From assembly GCA_005502925.1 (NCBI GenBank), contig SCPD01000013.1, forward strand, positions 1 to 64,000: a DNA stretch of 64,000 nucleotides, in the 5' to 3' direction. This document shows, piece after piece, positions 23,887 to 32,920 of this stretch; within the stretch, counting starts at the first letter, position 1; each line of letters starts with the position of its first letter. Source of the stretch: Rhizobiales bacterium Y(2018). GTDB lineage: Bacteria > Pseudomonadota > Alphaproteobacteria > Rhizobiales > Aestuariivirgaceae. Under the pieces are notes generated by a model. It did not search any database, was not told the DNA's origin, and was given only the letters and a program-made list of their open reading frames with translations. A program made the position numbers and the translations under genes.

Positions 23887-24777
23887 ATGTTCGGTTTGTG
23901 GAAGCGGTATTTGCCACGACGGATCAAGCGGCGTGCCATGGTCTACTGGTACGACGTCGTTGCTAAAATGAACACAAGTGGGGATCTGCTTTTCCTCAAT
24001 CACGGCTATGCCGAGCCCGGGCAAGCTCCGAATACCATTACGCTGCCGCCGGACCTTGAAGACCATCGTTATCCGATCCAACTCTATGATCTTCTTGCGC
24101 GGCGCAGGGATTGGGACGGCAAGGATGGGCTCGAAGTGAGTTGCGGCCTGGGTGGCGGTGTCATGTTTCTGGACCGTCGCTATCGACCGCGCACGATGAC
24201 CGGTCTCGACATCTCTACGGAATCGGTTGCCGCATGCCGCCGCCGCTACAATGAATCGCGCCTGCGGTTTGAGGCGGGGGACGCGCAGGCAATGCCCTTT
24301 GCCGACGATAGTTTCGATATCATCATAAATGTCGAATCCTCGCTCAACTACCCGAACTTTTCGGCCTTTCTCCGCGAGGTGGATCGCGTGCTGAAGCCAG
24401 GAGGAACGTTCCTCTTCGCCGACTATCGCCGCAGCGGAAAAATGGCGAAACTCCGCCAGTCATTAACCGATATGGGTTACGACATTGAGATCATGGCGGA
24501 TATCACCTCCGGAATTGTTCGCGGACTTGAGCTTGGACTGGAGCGCAAGCGCGCATTGATTGATCGTCATGTCGCCTTGCCGCTGCGCGGTATCGTCCGG
24601 GGCTTCGCCGGCCTGTCCCGTGGACGGGATGAGGAACGAGACAAATTTCATGCCGGCGTGAAGAGCTATCTTATGGCCGTGCTGACGAAGCCCCTCAAAG
24701 AGGCGGCAAACGTTCCCCTGGTGATCTCCGACCCTCATTCGCCGGCGGAAATTCAGGCAACGGCCGCTCCGTCGTGA
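23887..24777 (+). CDS. class I SAM-dependent methyltransferase
   Basis: A 296-residue enzyme with a Rossmann SAM-binding core. Motif I is LEVSCGLGGGVMFL (about residues 81-94), followed by GLDIS, the GDAQAMPFADDSFDIIINVES acidic/post-I region and the LKPGGTFLFAD motif. The N-terminal YDVVAKMNTSGDLLFLNHGY segment resembles methyltransferases acting on lipid or polyketide hydroxyls such as the phthiotriol type. The substrate here is unknown. The ATG at 23887 was taken; a GTG nine bases upstream is possible. Confidence 0.8.
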   Translation: MFGLWKRYLPRRIKRRAMVYWYDVVAKMNTSGDLLFLNHGYAEPGQAPNTITLPPDLEDHRYPIQLYDLLARRRDWDGKDGLEVSCGLGGGVMFLDRRYRPRTMTGLDISTESVAACRRRYNESRLRFEAGDAQAMPFADDSFDIIINVESSLNYPNFSAFLREVDRVLKPGGTFLFADYRRSGKMAKLRQSLTDMGYDIEIMADITSGIVRGLELGLERKRALIDRHVALPLRGIVRGFAGLSRGRDEERDKFHAGVKSYLMAVLTKPLKEAANVPLVISDPHSPAEIQATAAPS

Positions 24778-24809
24778 ACGATCAACGGCGGTAAACGCAA
24801 GGATTCAGG

Positions 24810-25250
24810 ATGGATTTCGATCCGGCCGAACTACTTGCCAAGCCGCTGATGGCCTATCTGGCCACCGATAGTCCAAATGGGCCGCGCTCTTCGCCTGTCT
24901 GGTTTCTATGGGAAGAGGATGCCGTCTGGCTGATCGGAAACGAGGAAGACAGTTTTCCCAAAAGGCTTCGGGCCGATCCGCGTTGCGCCGTGAGCGTGGT
25001 CGACTTCGACATCGAGCACGGCGTTCTCCGCCATGTGGGCATCAGAGGGCGAGCCCAGATACTCCCTCTCGATCAGACCAGGCTGCACCGGTTTCTAGCA
25101 CGTTATCTGGGGCCAGATCCGCGGGCCTGGAACAACTGGTTCAAGACCAATGTTGTGGATGGGCTGGAACTGATGATCAGGATCACGCCGGAGACCACAA
25201 TCGTGAAAGACATGTCCTATTTCAAGACGGGTCCCGATCTTGCCGAGTAG
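24810..25250 (+). CDS. PPOX-class flavin/F420-binding protein
   Basis: A 146-residue protein of the pyridoxamine 5'-phosphate oxidase-like split-barrel fold. The start AELLAKPLMAYLATDSPNGP, the strand pair SSPVWFLWEEDAVWLIG, FPKRLRADPRCAVSVVDF and GVRGRA-like GIRGRAQILP follow the usual order. Members bind FMN, F420 or haem and reduce small molecules. The substrate cannot be told. It lies 30 bases after the methyltransferase, so the two may be cotranscribed. Confidence 0.8.
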   Translation: MDFDPAELLAKPLMAYLATDSPNGPRSSPVWFLWEEDAVWLIGNEEDSFPKRLRADPRCAVSVVDFDIEHGVLRHVGIRGRAQILPLDQTRLHRFLARYLGPDPRAWNNWFKTNVVDGLELMIRITPETTIVKDMSYFKTGPDLAE

Positions 25251-25410
25251 CCTGCAGGCGCTCCTTGTCGGCAGGCGTCGGTGGGGAGGGGATCGACTTC
25301 GATGAGCGTTTTCCGGCCGCAAGCCACATTAACTCATAGTCAAAATTTGCCGAGGATAATGATCCCGGGGCATAAGGTGCCGTTCGGCACGTTGCAGCGT
25401 GGGGTCCACG

Positions 25411-26229
25411 ATGGGAATTCTCCGAAGCCTATTCGGCTCTAAAATGCCACCGCCGGCGCCGCCGGCTGTGGTAAACGCCGCCGTGGCGATTGCCGCGGAG
25501 CCGCACCGCTCTGCAACCTTGCCACCTGATGCGGCTGTCTCCGCGGCGCCTCTGCCGGCCCAACGTGAAGACCGTCGCTTTTTCGAGATCCTGGAAACCT
25601 ACCAGAATCGTCTGCGTCCATTGCACGATTGGGTGACATGGGACGCTGAAGAAGAGAAACGGTTGAAGGCACTTCGCATCGAGGCCTATCAGCTGCGCAA
25701 CGCCACCGGGTTTCAGCCGCATGATGTTTTCCATCTTTGGCCCTATCACCCCGTCGATCCGGATCATGTCATCAAACAGGTGACGCTGAAAGCCGGAACG
25801 CCGATGCCATTGCCCGAATACTCACAGATTTTGCATGTGACTGTGGTGTCCGATCGCGTCATGAAAGCGATCGTCGCGTTGGAAGAGGGGCGTCACGCCT
25901 TCTTCCCCCTGGAGATCATCTCGGCGGACGGTGAATCTCGCTATCGTTATTATTTCATGCAGTTCCTTGAGCAGACGGACTGTACGGTTCCCAAGCTTGG
26001 CGGCTTTCGAAGAGGTGTGCGCCAGGACGGGACGACCTACTGGGTTCGCTCGTCTGCCGATGAGAAGGTCTTTCTCGATGTCGAGCGCGTCGGCACCCGT
26101 CATCTCTTCCAAGACAAACGTGCCAAATGGGGCTGTTTCATATCGGCCGATCTGGTGGGCAAGTTGAATGACTTCCTACCGCGTGGTCTTCATCTGGCCG
26201 AGGCAGGGGTGGTGCGTAAGCACGGTTGA
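25411..26229 (+). CDS. hypothetical protein with a proline/alanine-rich N-terminus
   Basis: A 272-residue protein. Residues 1-55 are a low-complexity Pro/Ala linker after MGILRSLFGSK. The remainder is globular, mixing basic and aromatic residues (ATGFQPHDVFHLWPYHPVDP, then FLDVERVGTRHLF and GCFISADLVGKLNDFLPRGL). The last segment faintly resembles Imm11/DUF1629-type immunity domains, which end in a similar F-S-x-x-L pattern, but this is weak. No toxin gene is adjacent. Function unknown. Confidence 0.6.
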   Translation: MGILRSLFGSKMPPPAPPAVVNAAVAIAAEPHRSATLPPDAAVSAAPLPAQREDRRFFEILETYQNRLRPLHDWVTWDAEEEKRLKALRIEAYQLRNATGFQPHDVFHLWPYHPVDPDHVIKQVTLKAGTPMPLPEYSQILHVTVVSDRVMKAIVALEEGRHAFFPLEIISADGESRYRYYFMQFLEQTDCTVPKLGGFRRGVRQDGTTYWVRSSADEKVFLDVERVGTRHLFQDKRAKWGCFISADLVGKLNDFLPRGLHLAEAGVVRKHG

Positions 26230-26276
26230 GCATCCCTTGCAGGTCTGCGAAGTAAGCATCCGTTTACGATTGGATC

Positions 26277-26585
26277 ATGTCGCCCCTTGCCGTCGATGAC
26301 GCCGATATCATCAGAAGCATAGTCGGAATTGTGCGGTCTCTTGCGCCCGGGCCTGATCGGAGATCGCTGGGATCGCAGCCCGATGTACTGAATCAGGTGC
26401 ATTATATTCTCCACAGAATAGGGATCGTCGCACCGGATCTCTTCAAGCGTATCGAGCTTGTGCTGATGGAAAGGCTTTCGCCGGAAGATTGGCGGAGTCT
26501 CCGCACGGCTCTGAACAGCGGCGCACCGCAGTCGCGGCCATCGCCGCGCCGCAGCCGGTCGCGCGTCAAAGAGCTTCAGTTTTGA
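26277..26585 (+). CDS. hypothetical protein
   Basis: A 102-residue frame whose first 80 residues look like a helical domain (DDADIIRSIVGIVRSLAPGP, LNQVHYILHRIGIVAPDLF, RIELVLMERLSPEDWRSL), then an Arg/Ser-rich tail. The rest of the interval has no better candidate on either strand. There is no obvious ribosome site, and its end overlaps the convergent MarR gene by 20 bases, so confidence is moderate. Confidence 0.45.
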   Translation: MSPLAVDDADIIRSIVGIVRSLAPGPDRRSLGSQPDVLNQVHYILHRIGIVAPDLFKRIELVLMERLSPEDWRSLRTALNSGAPQSRPSPRRSRSRVKELQF

Positions 26586-27021
26586 CCGCAAGTCTGCGCA
26601 ATTGCTCAGGATTTATGAGCTCAGACAAAGCGTCATGTGCCCCTTGCCAGATTGGCATCGCACATTCCAGCCGACTTGCGCCTTGTTCAGTGAGCCATAC
26701 GGCGCGGCGCCTGAGATCTGCTTCGACGGTTGCGATCTCGATCAGTCCCGCCGCTTCGAGAGGACGTAGATTGCGCGAGAGCGTCGATTGATCGAGCCCT
26801 GATCGCTCCGCAAGAGAACCGATCGTATCGTCTTGGGCGCTCGCGATATGGATCAGGAGGCCGAACTGCGCCAGGCTGAACCCGGCCTCGGCCAGCCTTT
26901 TGTCAAGAAATCTGGTGATCCGACGTGCCGCGAGCCGGACATTCAGGCCAGCGCAATATTTAGCGGCTAGCCGCGCATCGGCTACCAGCGTCTTTCTTGG
27001 AGAAGCCTTGTCCCTGTTCAT
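26566..27021 (-). CDS. MarR-family transcriptional regulator
   Basis: A 151-residue winged-helix repressor. The recognisable core is FSLAQFGLLIHIASAQDDTI, then SLAERSGLDQSTLSRNLRPL (recognition helix) and AAGLIEIATVEADLRRRAVW (wing). The start at 27021 was chosen because upstream codons fall inside the palindromic promoter. It is divergent from the cysteine-synthase-like gene, 44 bases away. By the usual logic of the family it represses that gene and itself until a ligand binds. Confidence 0.88.
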   Translation of the reverse strand: MNRDKASPRKTLVADARLAAKYCAGLNVRLAARRITRFLDKRLAEAGFSLAQFGLLIHIASAQDDTIGSLAERSGLDQSTLSRNLRPLEAAGLIEIATVEADLRRRAVWLTEQGASRLECAMPIWQGAHDALSELINPEQLRRLAVKTEAL

Positions 27022-27065
27022 AATTGCATGTATATACATTATTTGTAGATACATGGAAATATGAA
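27022..27065. promoter_or_regulatory. MarR-type operator between divergent genes
   Basis: The 44-base divergent spacer holds a perfect 12-base palindrome ATGTATATACAT (27028-27039) and a wider inverted repeat CATGTAT (27027-27033) / ATACATG (27049-27055). AT-rich dyads of this sort next to marR genes are the usual operators. Confidence 0.65.
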
Positions 27066-28010
27066 ATGGCGACCTCCGTTCTTGATCGCATCGGCAATAC
27101 GCCTCTGCTGGAGTTGCATCGCATCGTGCCTCCGGGTTGTGCCCGCATTCTGATAAAGCTTGAAGGAGAGAACCCCACCGCCAGCATGAAGGATCGTATG
27201 GCGCTGGCCATGATCGAATGTGGCGAGCGCTCCGGCCGTCTCAAGCCCAAGGGCCGCGTCGTCGAATATACCGGCGGCAGTACTGGTGTATCGCTCTCAC
27301 TCATTTGCGCGGCAAAGGGGTATGGGCTCAGCATTGTGACATCGGACGCCTTCAGTATCGAGAAGCGCCGGCATATGGCGGCCCTCGGCGCCGAACTGAC
27401 CATCATCCCTAGCCAGAGCGGCGGCATGGACGCGGCGTTGACCCGCAATATGGTCGCGGCGGCGCGCCGGATCTGCGAGCAGACAGGCGCCTTCTGGACG
27501 GATCAACTCAACAATGAGGACCAGCTCACCGCCTATCATGCAATGGCAGATGAAATTCTGTCACAGACACAGGGGCGCATCGATGCTTTCGTGCAGGCGA
27601 CAGGGACCGCCGCGTCCGTGCGCGGTATTGCCGAGGGGTTCCATCGGCGCGAGAGGTGTGTCCACATTGTCGCGGTCGAGCCAAAGGAGTCCGCGGTCCT
27701 TTCCGGAGGCAAGAGTGGCGTTCACAAGATCGAAGGAGTTGGCGCGGGTTTTGTCGTGCCATTGTGGCGCGCCGATTTGGCCGATGAGATATTGCCGGTT
27801 ACGACCGATGAAGCAATGGCCATGACGCGCCGCCTGGCGCGGTTGGACGCGGTCTTCTCGGGTACCTCCACGGGTGCCAATCTGGTTGCGGCGATCGATA
27901 TCGGCATGAGGCTTGGGCCCAAGGCGACAATCGTCACCGTCATGTGCGACTCGGGAACCAAGTATCTGAGCACTGCGCTCTATGGAGAGGGCGGCCATCA
28001 ATCAAAATGA
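27066..28010 (+). CDS. PLP-dependent cysteine synthase-like enzyme
   Basis: A 314-residue fold-type II PLP enzyme of the O-acetylserine sulfhydrylase / cystathionine beta-synthase branch. IGNTPLLEL opens the protein, PTASMKDRMAL carries the PLP lysine (Lys42), VEYTGGSTGVSLS is the substrate-loop and phosphate region, and GTSTGAN is a second phosphate-binding loop. The CysK substrate loop TSGNTG is replaced by TGGSTG, so the amino-acid substrate may differ from O-acetylserine. It is probably controlled by the divergent MarR protein. Confidence 0.85.
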   Translation: MATSVLDRIGNTPLLELHRIVPPGCARILIKLEGENPTASMKDRMALAMIECGERSGRLKPKGRVVEYTGGSTGVSLSLICAAKGYGLSIVTSDAFSIEKRRHMAALGAELTIIPSQSGGMDAALTRNMVAAARRICEQTGAFWTDQLNNEDQLTAYHAMADEILSQTQGRIDAFVQATGTAASVRGIAEGFHRRERCVHIVAVEPKESAVLSGGKSGVHKIEGVGAGFVVPLWRADLADEILPVTTDEAMAMTRRLARLDAVFSGTSTGANLVAAIDIGMRLGPKATIVTVMCDSGTKYLSTALYGEGGHQSK

Positions 28011-28011
28011 T

Positions 28012-28037
28012 GACGGGCCGGCGTAAGCCGGCCCGTC
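28012..28037 (+). terminator. strong hairpin after the cysteine-synthase-like gene
   Basis: GACGGGCCGGC pairs with GCCGGCCCGTC around a GTAA tetraloop, an 11-base perfect stem starting two bases after the stop. There is no T tract, so termination is inferred from position and stability only. Confidence 0.55.
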
Positions 28038-28680
28038 GCAGCAAGACCTTCGGTGAGGGCGCATAAGCCGAAGATCATGCGAGCCAGAATGCTCATTGAG
28101 TTAAGTTGGCAACATCGTTCAGCCGTGGCGCGGCATATCACGTGTTGAGGCCGAAGGTCAGGAGAATGCATCGAGCCTTTGCCGATTTGCAGATTCTTGT
28201 TGTAGTTTAATCACAGAAGATCGCTGATCTGGATTGGAGTGAAGTGACAACTGGTCGACTGCGCAAATATACACGGCGCAGCGAGATATCTTGAGATTTC
28301 ATTGAGACGGGTTGTCTTGGGGTAGGTTGTTCTCGAATAGCTTGTTTGACCGATCCGCCGTGTCGTTCTCCGGCCTGGAGTAAGCCCGCCGCCAACTTCA
28401 GCGGCGGGCCCCCCGGATGCCGCCACATGTCGGTGGCGACATCAGATCAAGCAATGCAGATCGAAAAAGTTTCCTGACTCGGATCATTAAATTTCCATAG
28501 GGTTGCCGTACCCATGAAATCCTGACAGCTCCAGATCGGCTATGGGAACCGAGCACGAACGGATTCCGGTAATATTCCGGTACTGGTCTTCCGGATCTCG
28601 GGTGATAGTTCGCTTTTGGGTGTGTTTTCCGGCTTGACCGGGGCGGTCTAACACGGCAAAAGCCCTGACAAATCAAGTGT
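28038..28680. other. 640-base intergenic region without a gene
   Basis: No frame in this stretch looks like protein. It contains a 9-base perfect stem GCCCGCCGC / GCGGCGGGC at 28384-28409, followed by a second small GC hairpin (GCCGCCAC...GTGGC, about 28418-28437). The section from 28100 to 28370 is relatively AT-rich. Repeated TTCCGG and CCGGTA motifs near 28560-28600 precede tRNA-Pro and may belong to its promoter region. Confidence 0.5.
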
Positions 28681-28757
28681 CGGAGTGTAGCGCAGTCTGG
28701 TAGCGCACCTGCTTCGGGAGCAGGGGGTCGGAGGTTCGAATCCTCTCACTCCGACCA
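28681..28757 (+). tRNA. tRNA-Pro(CGG)
   Basis: Acceptor CGGAGTG pairs with CACTCCG, with discriminator A and encoded CCA. The anticodon stem CCTGC/GCAGG holds loop TTCGGGA, giving anticodon CGG. The T arm GGAGGTTCGAATCCTC is canonical. The 5' CGGAGTGTAGCGCAG start is typical of bacterial tRNA-Pro. Confidence 0.95.
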
Positions 28758-29034
28758 ACTTCCAAATCCCATTGAATTTATTGGGTTTTGTCCGGACGTC
28801 GGCGGGGATGCAGGGAATTTTCCCGACATATACCCGTTCGTCCTGATACACGCCGCCGCGTCGCTGAAATGACAGCGGCAACAGGCTGATCCGTAGAGGG
28901 CTACGTCTTATATGGTGCCGAGCGAGTAATGCCGGACACCTGCCGACTGCGGCTTGAAAAATCAGACCAGGAAATCTGGCAAGCGATTATTGCGGCGCAA
29001 CGGTCGAGCCAGTATATGGTCCCCCTCCGGTCGA

Positions 29035-29109
29035 TGGGGCGTAGCCAAGTGGTAAGGCAGCGGATTTTGATTCCGCCATTCCCAGGTTCGAATCCTGGCG
29101 CCCCAGCCA
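29035..29109 (+). tRNA. tRNA-Gln(TTG)
   Basis: Acceptor TGGGGCG pairs with CGCCCCA, then G and encoded CCA. The anticodon stem GCGGA/TCCGC has loop TTTTGAT, anticodon TTG. The T arm CCCAGGTTCGAATCCTGG is canonical. The AAGGC D arm and the unusual T1 start are typical for tRNA-Gln. Confidence 0.95.
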
Positions 29110-29123
29110 ATCGTCGACAGCGG

Positions 29124-30419
29124 TTATTGTCCTTCGGCGAGTTCGTTCTTGAGTTTCTTGAGAATGTCGCCGACTTCGCGTTTCAGCCGGTTGTTTTTGG
29201 CGGCGCGAGCCGCGGCCGCACGGATATCATCCAGGGCGGCCGATTGTTTCCGTAACTGGTTTTCCAAGCCCGTCGCGGCCACCGCCTGATCCTCTGGGTT
29301 GGGGGCGGTGGCGAGAGCCAGCGTTTCAGATGACGCGGGCAGGGTGAATTTCTCCACGAGATTGTTGATGCCCTGCGCCGAGAGCGACCTGGGATCGGCG
29401 AAACTGTCGAACACCGAGAAAGCATTGCCTTGCGACCGGCTGCGTTCGAGCGCGATGTCCCCCATATCGTGCCAGACAAATCCAGCGTCCGCGACGCTCT
29501 TCTTCAGCTGTTCCCTTTGCTTTTGCGGGTTGGGAATGCGTTCGCCGGCATAGCCTCTGTAACGGGTGAGTTCGGGTACGATATTGTAGAGAGAGGGCAC
29601 ATAAACCACGGTGACCTTGGTCGGGGCGCCGCTCTGCACCAGCGACTTGATCGCCGCGATAACGGCCTCCGGCGTGCCAAATCTCTGATCGGCGGCAAAG
29701 TCGTCCTCAGAGTAGAGATAGACGACCTCTTCGACCTGACCTTGATATCGTGATGCCGCCTTTGTCAGATTGCACAGGACCTGTTCGGACGAGGCACCTG
29801 GCACGCCTACATTGACATATTGCCGGGTGCTGTCCTTCGCCTGTAGCCGCGAGGCAAGAGTGGCGGAATCGTCGAGCATCGGGCCGAAGGCGGCGGAATC
29901 GCCTGCGACGAGCACTTTTCTTGGCCCTTCGAGGAAGGGCACGGTCACCCGCTCACCTGCGGCATTCGTGGAGAGCTTGTGCGCGCCACGACCATAGTCT
30001 TGGAAGAATCTCACCAATTCCAGCGGAAGCTTCGCTTCGCGCGCGTGATGGACCGCGATTGGGGCGAGGGGCTCGAACAAATTGGAACGAAGGAAGAAGG
30101 CGACTTCATCGAGATTGGCTCGCGGACTCTCGCACTCCCCATCGCGCCGGGTCAGCTGCGTGCGCTCTGTTTGCGTCTCCTTATAAGGGGAGTTGATCAG
30201 GCCGACATCGGCTTCGACCATCTTGGGCACTAAGGACTTGAGCTCTGACTCATCCGTGACGATACCGGGAAGCGAGATAGGTTCCTGGTTGTAGTAGGCC
30301 AATAGCCGATCCCAACCGTCCGTCATTTGGCCGACGCCGGCCGACATGATGTTCTGCCACGAAAGTATGGCCACCAGAATCAAGGCCGCACCGATCGAGA
30401 TCAATAGGCTGCGGAGCAT
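29124..30419 (-). CDS. membrane-anchored SGNH-like hydrolase
   Basis: A 431-residue protein with an N-terminal membrane helix (LLISIGAALILVAILSW) and a large periplasmic region. VLVAGDSAAFGPMLDD has the GDS block I of SGNH esterases. Asn in VPGASSEQVLCNL and a His in FVWHDMGD could be the remaining blocks, though block V (DxxH) is not exact. The C-terminal 70 residues are a Lys/Ala/Glu coiled coil. Related proteins act in polysaccharide acetylation or deacylation. The internal ATG at 30419 was chosen because it begins the membrane helix. Confidence 0.7.
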   Translation of the reverse strand: MLRSLLISIGAALILVAILSWQNIMSAGVGQMTDGWDRLLAYYNQEPISLPGIVTDESELKSLVPKMVEADVGLINSPYKETQTERTQLTRRDGECESPRANLDEVAFFLRSNLFEPLAPIAVHHAREAKLPLELVRFFQDYGRGAHKLSTNAAGERVTVPFLEGPRKVLVAGDSAAFGPMLDDSATLASRLQAKDSTRQYVNVGVPGASSEQVLCNLTKAASRYQGQVEEVVYLYSEDDFAADQRFGTPEAVIAAIKSLVQSGAPTKVTVVYVPSLYNIVPELTRYRGYAGERIPNPQKQREQLKKSVADAGFVWHDMGDIALERSRSQGNAFSVFDSFADPRSLSAQGINNLVEKFTLPASSETLALATAPNPEDQAVAATGLENQLRKQSAALDDIRAAAARAAKNNRLKREVGDILKKLKNELAEGQ

Positions 30420-30684
30420 CAGAGGCCTCCCTTGCCCGCGGCAGCTATACACTCGTCTGTCCTGGACCGAATGCCCAATGCCGCCGCCATGCAAATACCG
30501 CTTTGCGCCCTCACCGGAATCTTGCGGGTATTGCGGCCAGCTTTCAACGATTTTTTTGCAGCCAGGGGATCTCGCGGGTTAAGGCTATCCACATCTGGCG
30601 GAATGCTGCTATGGGAAAGTTCCGCCGGACGGTCGCTCTTCAACCGCAAGGCGATCTGGTTCCGCAACGCGTTACGGCCCGCTC

Positions 30685-31926
30685 ATGACGCCCGGCATTC
30701 CCTTTCGCATCGTCGCCACGGCGCTTGTTCCCTTTGCCACAGGCTATCTGCTCTCTTATCTTCTGCGGGCGGTGAACGCCGTAGTGGCGCCGGATCTCAT
30801 CGCGGAGTTCGCGTTGGCCCCGGCTGAAATCGGGCTTTTGACGTCGGCCTATCTTCTGGCTTTTGCGCTGTTCCAGCTCCCGCTCGGGGTGCTTTTCGAT
30901 CGCTATGGCCCGCGCCGGGTTCAAACCGCACTTTTGGCACTTGCCGCGGCGGGCTGCGTGATCTTCGCTTTGGCGCCGGGCTTCACGACCCTGTTTCTTG
31001 CCCGTGCAGTGATCGGGTTGGGTTTTGCCGGAGGGCTGATGTCGGGCTTCAAGGCGAGTTCGCTCTGGGTCCCGCTTGAGCGTCGGGCGCTCGTAAATGC
31101 CTGTATCATGTCGACGGGCGCGCTGGGCATCATCGCCGCCACCGAACCCACGGCTCTTCTGGTGCGCGAAGTCGGCTGGCGTAATGCCTTTCTCGTCTAT
31201 GCCGGCCTGATCGTTTTGTGCGCCGGGTTTGTTTTTATGGTGGTGCCGCGCCGCGATGGTGATCCTGTCGCCGCCCGTTTTGGTCAGCAATTCACCCAGT
31301 TGCTGCGGATCATGAGATTGCCGCTTTATTGGCGCCTGGCCCCACTTCTGGGACTGACCACGGGGGTGCAGATTGGAATCCAGACCCTGTGGGCGGGCCC
31401 CTGGTTCCGTGACGTTCTGGGCTTCGACCGCATGCAGGTCGCACGCCATCTTCTCTGGATGGCAATAGCCTTCATGGCCGGCATCTTGTCGAGCGGCTTC
31501 GCTGTCGACCGGCTGGGGCGGCGCGGAATCAGTCCATTGACGGTCATGCTCGCTTATCTTCTCGTCTATCTCGCCGCCCAGATGGTCATCATCTTGCGGC
31601 TGCCCGATCTCTCGGTGGCGGCATGGGTCGTGGTGGCGGCAACTGGACAGGTCGGCATCGTCGCCTTTCCCTGGTTTGCCGCTCAAGTCGGAAATGACCT
31701 GGCAGGCCGCTCAAATGCCTCGCTCAATTTCGCCATGTTCATGTCGGCCTTCATGGTCCAAGGCACCATCGGGGTTATCATCGGCTTCTTCTTGCCGACC
31801 GCGACGGGTTACGCGCCGGAGGCCTATAGCTGGGCCATCGGATTTTTCCTCGTTTTGCAGTTGCTGGCGCTGGGCTGGTATCTGAAGCCCATGCCTGAGA
31901 AGGAGATTGCCTATGGCCGGTCCTAA
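30685..31926 (+). CDS. MFS transporter
   Basis: A 413-residue integral membrane protein with about 12 hydrophobic helices. The MFS signature loop between helices 2 and 3 is visible as GVLFDRYGPRRVQ, with a related AVDRLGRRG between helices 8 and 9. The family is the metabolite/H+ symporter group; the substrate is unknown. The gene overlaps the asparaginase start by 14 bases, so it may import asparagine or a related compound, or export a product. Confidence 0.88.
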   Translation: MTPGIPFRIVATALVPFATGYLLSYLLRAVNAVVAPDLIAEFALAPAEIGLLTSAYLLAFALFQLPLGVLFDRYGPRRVQTALLALAAAGCVIFALAPGFTTLFLARAVIGLGFAGGLMSGFKASSLWVPLERRALVNACIMSTGALGIIAATEPTALLVREVGWRNAFLVYAGLIVLCAGFVFMVVPRRDGDPVAARFGQQFTQLLRIMRLPLYWRLAPLLGLTTGVQIGIQTLWAGPWFRDVLGFDRMQVARHLLWMAIAFMAGILSSGFAVDRLGRRGISPLTVMLAYLLVYLAAQMVIILRLPDLSVAAWVVVAATGQVGIVAFPWFAAQVGNDLAGRSNASLNFAMFMSAFMVQGTIGVIIGFFLPTATGYAPEAYSWAIGFFLVLQLLALGWYLKPMPEKEIAYGRS

Positions 31927-32920
31927 TCCCGTCATCGCCGAAGTGACCCGGGGCGGTATCGTCGAAAGCCGCCATACCGGCGCCTACGCGGTTGTGGACA
32001 AGGACGGCATGCTCGTCGCCTCGGCTGGTGATATCGAGCATCCGATCTTCCCGCGCTCGGCGATCAAGGCATTTCAATGCCTGCCTCTGGTGGAAAGTGG
32101 CGCCGCCGAGCATTTCGGCTTCACCGATGAGGATATCGCACTGGCTTGCGCCTCGCATAATGGTGAGGCGGCCCATGTCAGGGTGGCGAACGGCATGTTG
32201 GCCAAGGCCGGCATGATCGAGACCAACTATGAGTGCGGTGCGCATTGGCCCTATGAGCTGAGTGCCCAGCACGACATGGTGCGCCGCGACGAGGAACCGC
32301 GCGCTATCCACAACAACTGCTCAGGCAAGCATGCCGGCATGCTGGCCCTTGCTCGGCATCTGAAGGTGCCGGCCGAAGGTTATACGCGTATCGATCATCC
32401 GGTTCAGCGGAGCGTCGCGAAAGTGATGAGCGAGCTCTGCGATATCGACATCGACGCTCAGCCGCATGGCATCGACGGCTGCTCGGTGCCGACCTGGGCC
32501 GTCCCTTTGCGCAACCTGGCGCTGGGCTTCGCCAGGTTCGGCTCGGGCGCTGGATTGAACGCATCGCGCGCCGCCGCTTGCCGGCGCATCATCGAAGCGG
32601 TGCGGGCTCATCCCTTCATGGTAGCGGGGTCCAATCGGTTCTGCACCAGGCTCATGGAAAAGGTCCCGCGCGCTTTCGTGAAGACCGGGGCGGAAGGCGT
32701 TTTTTGCGGCGCCATCCCACATGCCGGACTGGGCATCGCGCTTAAATGTGACGATGGTGCGCATCGCGCCTCGGAGACGGCGATGGCGGCGCTCATGGCG
32801 TCATTGCCGGTCTGGACCGACGCCGAGCGCCAAGCACTTCTGGGCTTCGCAGCGACCGATGTCAGCAACTGGCGCAAGATCCATGTTGGCGATGTTCACG
32901 CCGCAATCAGCGGCGCCTAG
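31913..32920 (+). CDS. L-asparaginase, class 3 (ReAV-like)
   Basis: A 335-residue enzyme of the Asparaginase_II family typified by the inducible Rhizobium etli enzyme, hydrolysing asparagine to aspartate and ammonia. Serine-lysine active-site elements are present: Ser49 and Lys52 in PRSAIK, and Ser81 in CASHNGE. The zinc-site residues of the class, Cys136 and Lys139 (NNCSGKH) and Cys190 (DGCSVP), are all there. The start at 31913 has AAGGAGA upstream. Overlap with the MFS gene indicates an operon for asparagine use. Confidence 0.9.
   Translation: MAGPNPVIAEVTRGGIVESRHTGAYAVVDKDGMLVASAGDIEHPIFPRSAIKAFQCLPLVESGAAEHFGFTDEDIALACASHNGEAAHVRVANGMLAKAGMIETNYECGAHWPYELSAQHDMVRRDEEPRAIHNNCSGKHAGMLALARHLKVPAEGYTRIDHPVQRSVAKVMSELCDIDIDAQPHGIDGCSVPTWAVPLRNLALGFARFGSGAGLNASRAAACRRIIEAVRAHPFMVAGSNRFCTRLMEKVPRAFVKTGAEGVFCGAIPHAGLGIALKCDDGAHRASETAMAALMASLPVWTDAERQALLGFAATDVSNWRKIHVGDVHAAISGA

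Noticed and set aside
26190-26591. 133-codon leftward frame overlapping the small gene at 26277
   Set aside because: Its composition is antisense-like (Arg/His-rich), while the rightward frame reads as a coherent helical domain.
28648-28881. Leftward frame across tRNA-Pro giving a [16 protein letters not shown]-like protein
   Set aside because: It is the antisense of tRNA-Pro, a well-known artefact of gene calling. The cloverleaf and encoded CCA explain the conserved sequence.
28901-29110. Leftward frame starting MAGAPGFEPGNGGIKIRC
   Set aside because: It is the antisense of tRNA-Gln, another standard spurious call.
30640-31686. 348-codon leftward frame opposite the MFS gene
   Set aside because: Polar antisense of hydrophobic helices; the rightward frame has membrane segments and the MFS loop motif.
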